Of a stretch of DNA of 36,914 nucleotides, positions 34,516 to 36,914 are shown piece by piece. The DNA is from JAHBNG01 sp039028975 (lineage in GTDB: Bacteria > Chloroflexota > Anaerolineae > Caldilineales > Caldilineaceae). Numbering within the stretch: the stretch's first letter is position 1; each line of letters begins with the position of its first letter. Below the pieces are notes generated by a model. It ran no database searches, was not told the DNA's origin, and worked only from the letters and a program-made list of their open reading frames with translations. The position numbers and the translations under genes were made by a program. The stretch spans positions 1 through 36,914 of the forward strand of contig JBCCHB010000159.1 of assembly GCA_039028975.1 (NCBI GenBank), written 5' to 3'.

Positions 34516-35706
34516 ATGAATAAAGTCAAATTAGGCATCATCGGCTTTGGCATGCAAGGCCAGTTCTATGCCAACCTGCTTACGGGTCAGCCTCCTTTCC
34601 CAGGGATGCCAGCCAGCGGACTAGAGCCAGAAGCGATTGAATTGGGGGCCATCTGCGACATCTCACCAGCCGCAAAAACCACGTGCGCAGAGAAATTCCC
34701 CGACGCCCCGTTCTTTGAGGATTGGCAAAAGATGGTCACGAGTGGCCAAGTAGATGCAGTTGTCATAACTTTGCCTCACTACATGCACCCCGAAATCGCT
34801 ATCTTTACCCTAGATCACGGTGTGCATACGCTGGTGGAAAAGCCGGCTGGTGTTTACACCAAGCAGGTCCGCGAAATGAACGAATTCGCCGCAACCAAGC
34901 CAGAATTGACCTATGCCATGATGTTCAATCAGCGGACGAGCAGCCTCTACCAGCGCTTAAAGGAGATTATTTCCTCAGGTGAATTGGGCAACATCCGCCG
35001 CACCAACTGGATCATCAACTCTTGGTGGCGTCCACAAGGTTACTACGATCAGGGAGACTGGCGCGCAACCTGGGGTGGCGAAGGTGGGGGCGTGCTTGTC
35101 AATCAAGCGCCCCATCAACTAGACCTGTGGCAGTGGTTGTGTGGCATGCCAAAGTCAATAAATGCCAAAATTATCTACGGTGCGCACCGCGATATCGCCG
35201 TTGATAACGACGTCACTGCGGTTGCTGACTATGGAAATGGGGCAACGGGCGTTTTCGTCACCTGTACCCACGATCCGATTGGCACGGATCGACTAGAAAT
35301 TAACCTGGATGGTGGTAAGATCGTTGTAGAAAAGGGCAAAGTGGCCACCGTCAATCGCCTGAAGAAGTCGGAAGCGGTGATGAATGAGACGATGTCCATG
35401 ATGGAGGTTGGCCGGCTGATGATGAGCGGCAAGCAGGACGAACTCTTCTCGACCGAGACCATTGAAGAGACTGGTGGTTGGGGGACCCAGCATCTGACGG
35501 TGCTGGAAAACTTTGCCAAAAATATCCTGGATGGCACACCCCTCATCGCACCCGGTGCCGACGGCATTCGCGGCGTTGAACTCGCCAACGCAATGCTACT
35601 TTCTAGCTGGCTGGGTAAAGAGATTGAAATGCCCGTGGATGAAGACCTGTATCTAGACGAACTGAACAAACGGATCGCGGAGGAAGGGAAGTTTCCGACG
35701 CGATAG
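34516..35706 (+). CDS. Gfo/Idh/MocA family NAD(P)-dependent oxidoreductase (396 aa)
   Basis: Rossmann-fold dehydrogenase, probably acting on a sugar, inositol or related polyol; the substrate cannot be read from sequence. The N-terminal nucleotide-binding motif GIIGFGMQG lies at residues 7-15, the family EKPAG motif near 115, and the C-terminal-domain GGGVLVNQAPHQLDLWQWL near 193-211 with the conserved His/Asp pair. Length is within the usual 330-400 range. AAGGAA precedes the ATG at 34516. No signal peptide, so cytoplasmic. Neighbours are a SnoaL-like protein and an alpha/beta hydrolase on the same strand, compatible with a small catabolic cluster but not proof of one. Confidence 0.92.
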   Translation: MNKVKLGIIGFGMQGQFYANLLTGQPPFPGMPASGLEPEAIELGAICDISPAAKTTCAEKFPDAPFFEDWQKMVTSGQVDAVVITLPHYMHPEIAIFTLDHGVHTLVEKPAGVYTKQVREMNEFAATKPELTYAMMFNQRTSSLYQRLKEIISSGELGNIRRTNWIINSWWRPQGYYDQGDWRATWGGEGGGVLVNQAPHQLDLWQWLCGMPKSINAKIIYGAHRDIAVDNDVTAVADYGNGATGVFVTCTHDPIGTDRLEINLDGGKIVVEKGKVATVNRLKKSEAVMNETMSMMEVGRLMMSGKQDELFSTETIEETGGWGTQHLTVLENFAKNILDGTPLIAPGADGIRGVELANAMLLSSWLGKEIEMPVDEDLYLDELNKRIAEEGKFPTR

Positions 35707-35716
35707 TTGATTGCGT

Positions 35717-35765
35717 GATTAGCAAAATCTCATATTTTACTGCGGTTAGCGAAATCCGCAATATT
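35717..35765. promoter_or_regulatory. Imperfect direct repeat upstream of the hydrolase gene
   Basis: GATTAGCAAAATCTCATATT (35717-35736) and GGTTAGCGAAATCCGCAATATT-type sequence (35744-35765) lie 27 bases apart start to start, about 90 bases before the hydrolase start. Possibly an operator; there is no recognisable regulator nearby. Confidence 0.3.
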
Positions 35766-35854
35766 CCGTACCCAAACAGCCTAGGGATAAACTCTGGTTT
35801 TCGCACAGAACAGAGAATAGTCCCCAAATCACAGAACTCAAATGGAAATCGCTT

Positions 35855-36691
35855 GTGGCAGATTCAACGCTGATTTCAGCCGAAGAGTACTCAGACCTGG
35901 CGGTGGTAGCTGCTGACCACCGCATCTCCTACGGCAATGACCCCTCCCAATTTGGCGACTTCTACTTGCCGAAAGACAATGATGCTCATCCTCCAGCGTA
36001 CCCCGTTGTCTTTTTGTTACACGGGGGCTGCTGGCGCGCCAAATATGGCCTTGCTCCAATGGGTCAATTTGCCCGTGCGTTAGCGAATCGCGGAACAGCG
36101 GTTTGGAGCCTAGAGTATCGCAGATTGGGCAATGGGGGTGGATGGCCCAACACCTTTTTAGACGTCGCCTGTGGTGCGGATTTGTTGCGTGATCTGGCTA
36201 ACCGGCACAGGCTTGATTTGAACCGGGTAGTAGCAGTAGGGCATTCTGCGGGTGGCCATCTGGCCTTGTGGTCAGCTGCGCGACGGCTGCTCGCGTCCGA
36301 TTGTCCTATCTCTCCCCCCAATCCATTGGCAATTCAGAGCGTTGTTGCGCTCGCCCCAGTCTGCGATCTTGAACGGGCGGTAGCGTGGGATATCTGCGTT
36401 GATGCCTCAGACGTGCTAGTAGGTGGCCATCCACGTGAAGTGTGGGCCAACTACTACCAAGGCTCACCCAGTTCGCTCCTACCATTGGGTCTTCGGCACA
36501 TCACCATCACAGGAGTGCTCGACGACACGGTGCCGCTTGAATACGTGCGACCTTTTGTTGAAACGGCAAAAAATCTTGGTGATGATGCTACGTTGATTCC
36601 TGTACCGGATGTGGGTCACTTTGAAATCGTCACGGCTGCTCATCCGGCTGGGCAGTTGGTGATAGACACCATCCTGGCTGAATTTGAGTAG
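35855..36691 (+). CDS. Alpha/beta hydrolase, kynurenine-formamidase/esterase-like (278 aa)
   Basis: Serine hydrolase of the alpha/beta fold. The oxyanion-hole motif HGGCW is near residue 56, the nucleophile elbow GHSAGG near 129-134, the acid likely in LDDTVP near 228, and the catalytic His in VGHFEI near 251. EYRRLGNGGGWPNTF is typical of the kynurenine-formamidase-like/carboxylesterase subgroup; the substrate (ester, lactone or formamide) is not decided. No signal peptide is apparent. The GTG at 35855 is the best in-frame start; the ATG at 35842 is out of frame and no strong Shine-Dalgarno is seen. It lies 148 bases after the oxidoreductase on the same strand. Confidence 0.87.
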   Translation: MADSTLISAEEYSDLAVVAADHRISYGNDPSQFGDFYLPKDNDAHPPAYPVVFLLHGGCWRAKYGLAPMGQFARALANRGTAVWSLEYRRLGNGGGWPNTFLDVACGADLLRDLANRHRLDLNRVVAVGHSAGGHLALWSAARRLLASDCPISPPNPLAIQSVVALAPVCDLERAVAWDICVDASDVLVGGHPREVWANYYQGSPSSLLPLGLRHITITGVLDDTVPLEYVRPFVETAKNLGDDATLIPVPDVGHFEIVTAAHPAGQLVIDTILAEFE

Positions 36692-36723
36692 CGTAATCTT
36701 ATTTGGGAAAGTCAGAATAAAAT

Positions 36724-36769
36724 AGCTTTCAGCTAATCAGCCGTCAGCATTCAGCTAGAGTTTGGCCAT
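36724..36769. repeat. TCAGC heptamer-type repeat, copy 2
   Basis: Same 46-bp pattern as 14627-14672 (starts AGCTTTCAGC, ends TTTGGCCAT) with a handful of substitutions. It lies 32 bases after the hydrolase stop. Confidence 0.7.
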
Positions 36770-36914
36770 ATTTCCAATACCGTGGTCAAAAAAAGGCCAT
36801 AAAGGCTAGCAATTGACGGCCCCGATAGTCGGGAGGCGCGAAAAGATGCGCTCAAAAAAACCATTCTCGGCGGAATCGGGGAATAGTTTTAATATTTCAG
36901 AGGCGTAGAAGTAG
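36770..36914. other. Non-coding tail of the window
   Basis: No gene is supported. It contains a small hairpin CCCGATAGTCGGG at 36821-36833 without a T-tract. Confidence 0.5.

Overview
The window looks like a piece of a Chloroflexota chromosome (Caldilineae or Anaerolineae type, moderate confidence). That inference rests on very long secreted multidomain proteins built from SdrD_B-like, DUF11, He_PIG, PKD, PA14 and CBM modules, on YVTN propellers fused to di-haem cytochrome domains, on terminal FLP[LF]-type motifs, and on many small palindromic repeats. No rRNA, tRNA or CRISPR array was seen.

Layout. Plus strand 139-13539 holds two giant secreted adhesin- or matrix-like proteins of 2848 and about 1498 residues, separated by a 357-base gap full of hairpin repeats. 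Positions 13540-15153 form a gene-poor junction between convergent gene sets. It contains hairpin repeats, two inverted-repeat elements resembling MITEs, a heptamer-type repeat and the 3' remnant of a zinc alcohol dehydrogenase gene. Minus strand 24363-15154 encodes an intact 3069-residue fusion: a galactose-oxidase-type copper radical oxidase, a fucolectin-like domain, two PA14 domains, a YVTN propeller, a di-haem peroxidase-like domain and several carbohydrate-binding modules. Minus strand 33710-24787 is a broken paralogue. It is cut by a 2285-bp IS1182-like element (30913-33197, 19-bp perfect terminal repeats, 4-bp target duplication GTCA), and it also carries an out-of-frame join near 26118 where the paralogue has about 2 kb more sequence. 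Plus strand 33971-36691 carries three ordinary enzymes: a SnoaL-like protein, a Gfo/Idh/MocA oxidoreductase and an alpha/beta hydrolase.

How the genes may work together. The plus-strand giants probably form part of the cell surface or extracellular matrix. The minus-strand protein appears to join a sugar-binding lectin, an H2O2-producing copper radical oxidase and a di-haem domain of the family that uses H2O2, all in one exported chain. That suggests a self-contained oxidase-peroxidase acting on extracellular glycans. The Cu-radical ligands and both CXXCH motifs are visible; the functional coupling is inference. Both paralogues carry an FLPLV-like motif just after the signal sequence and another at the extreme C-terminus, which may be a sorting or anchoring signal.
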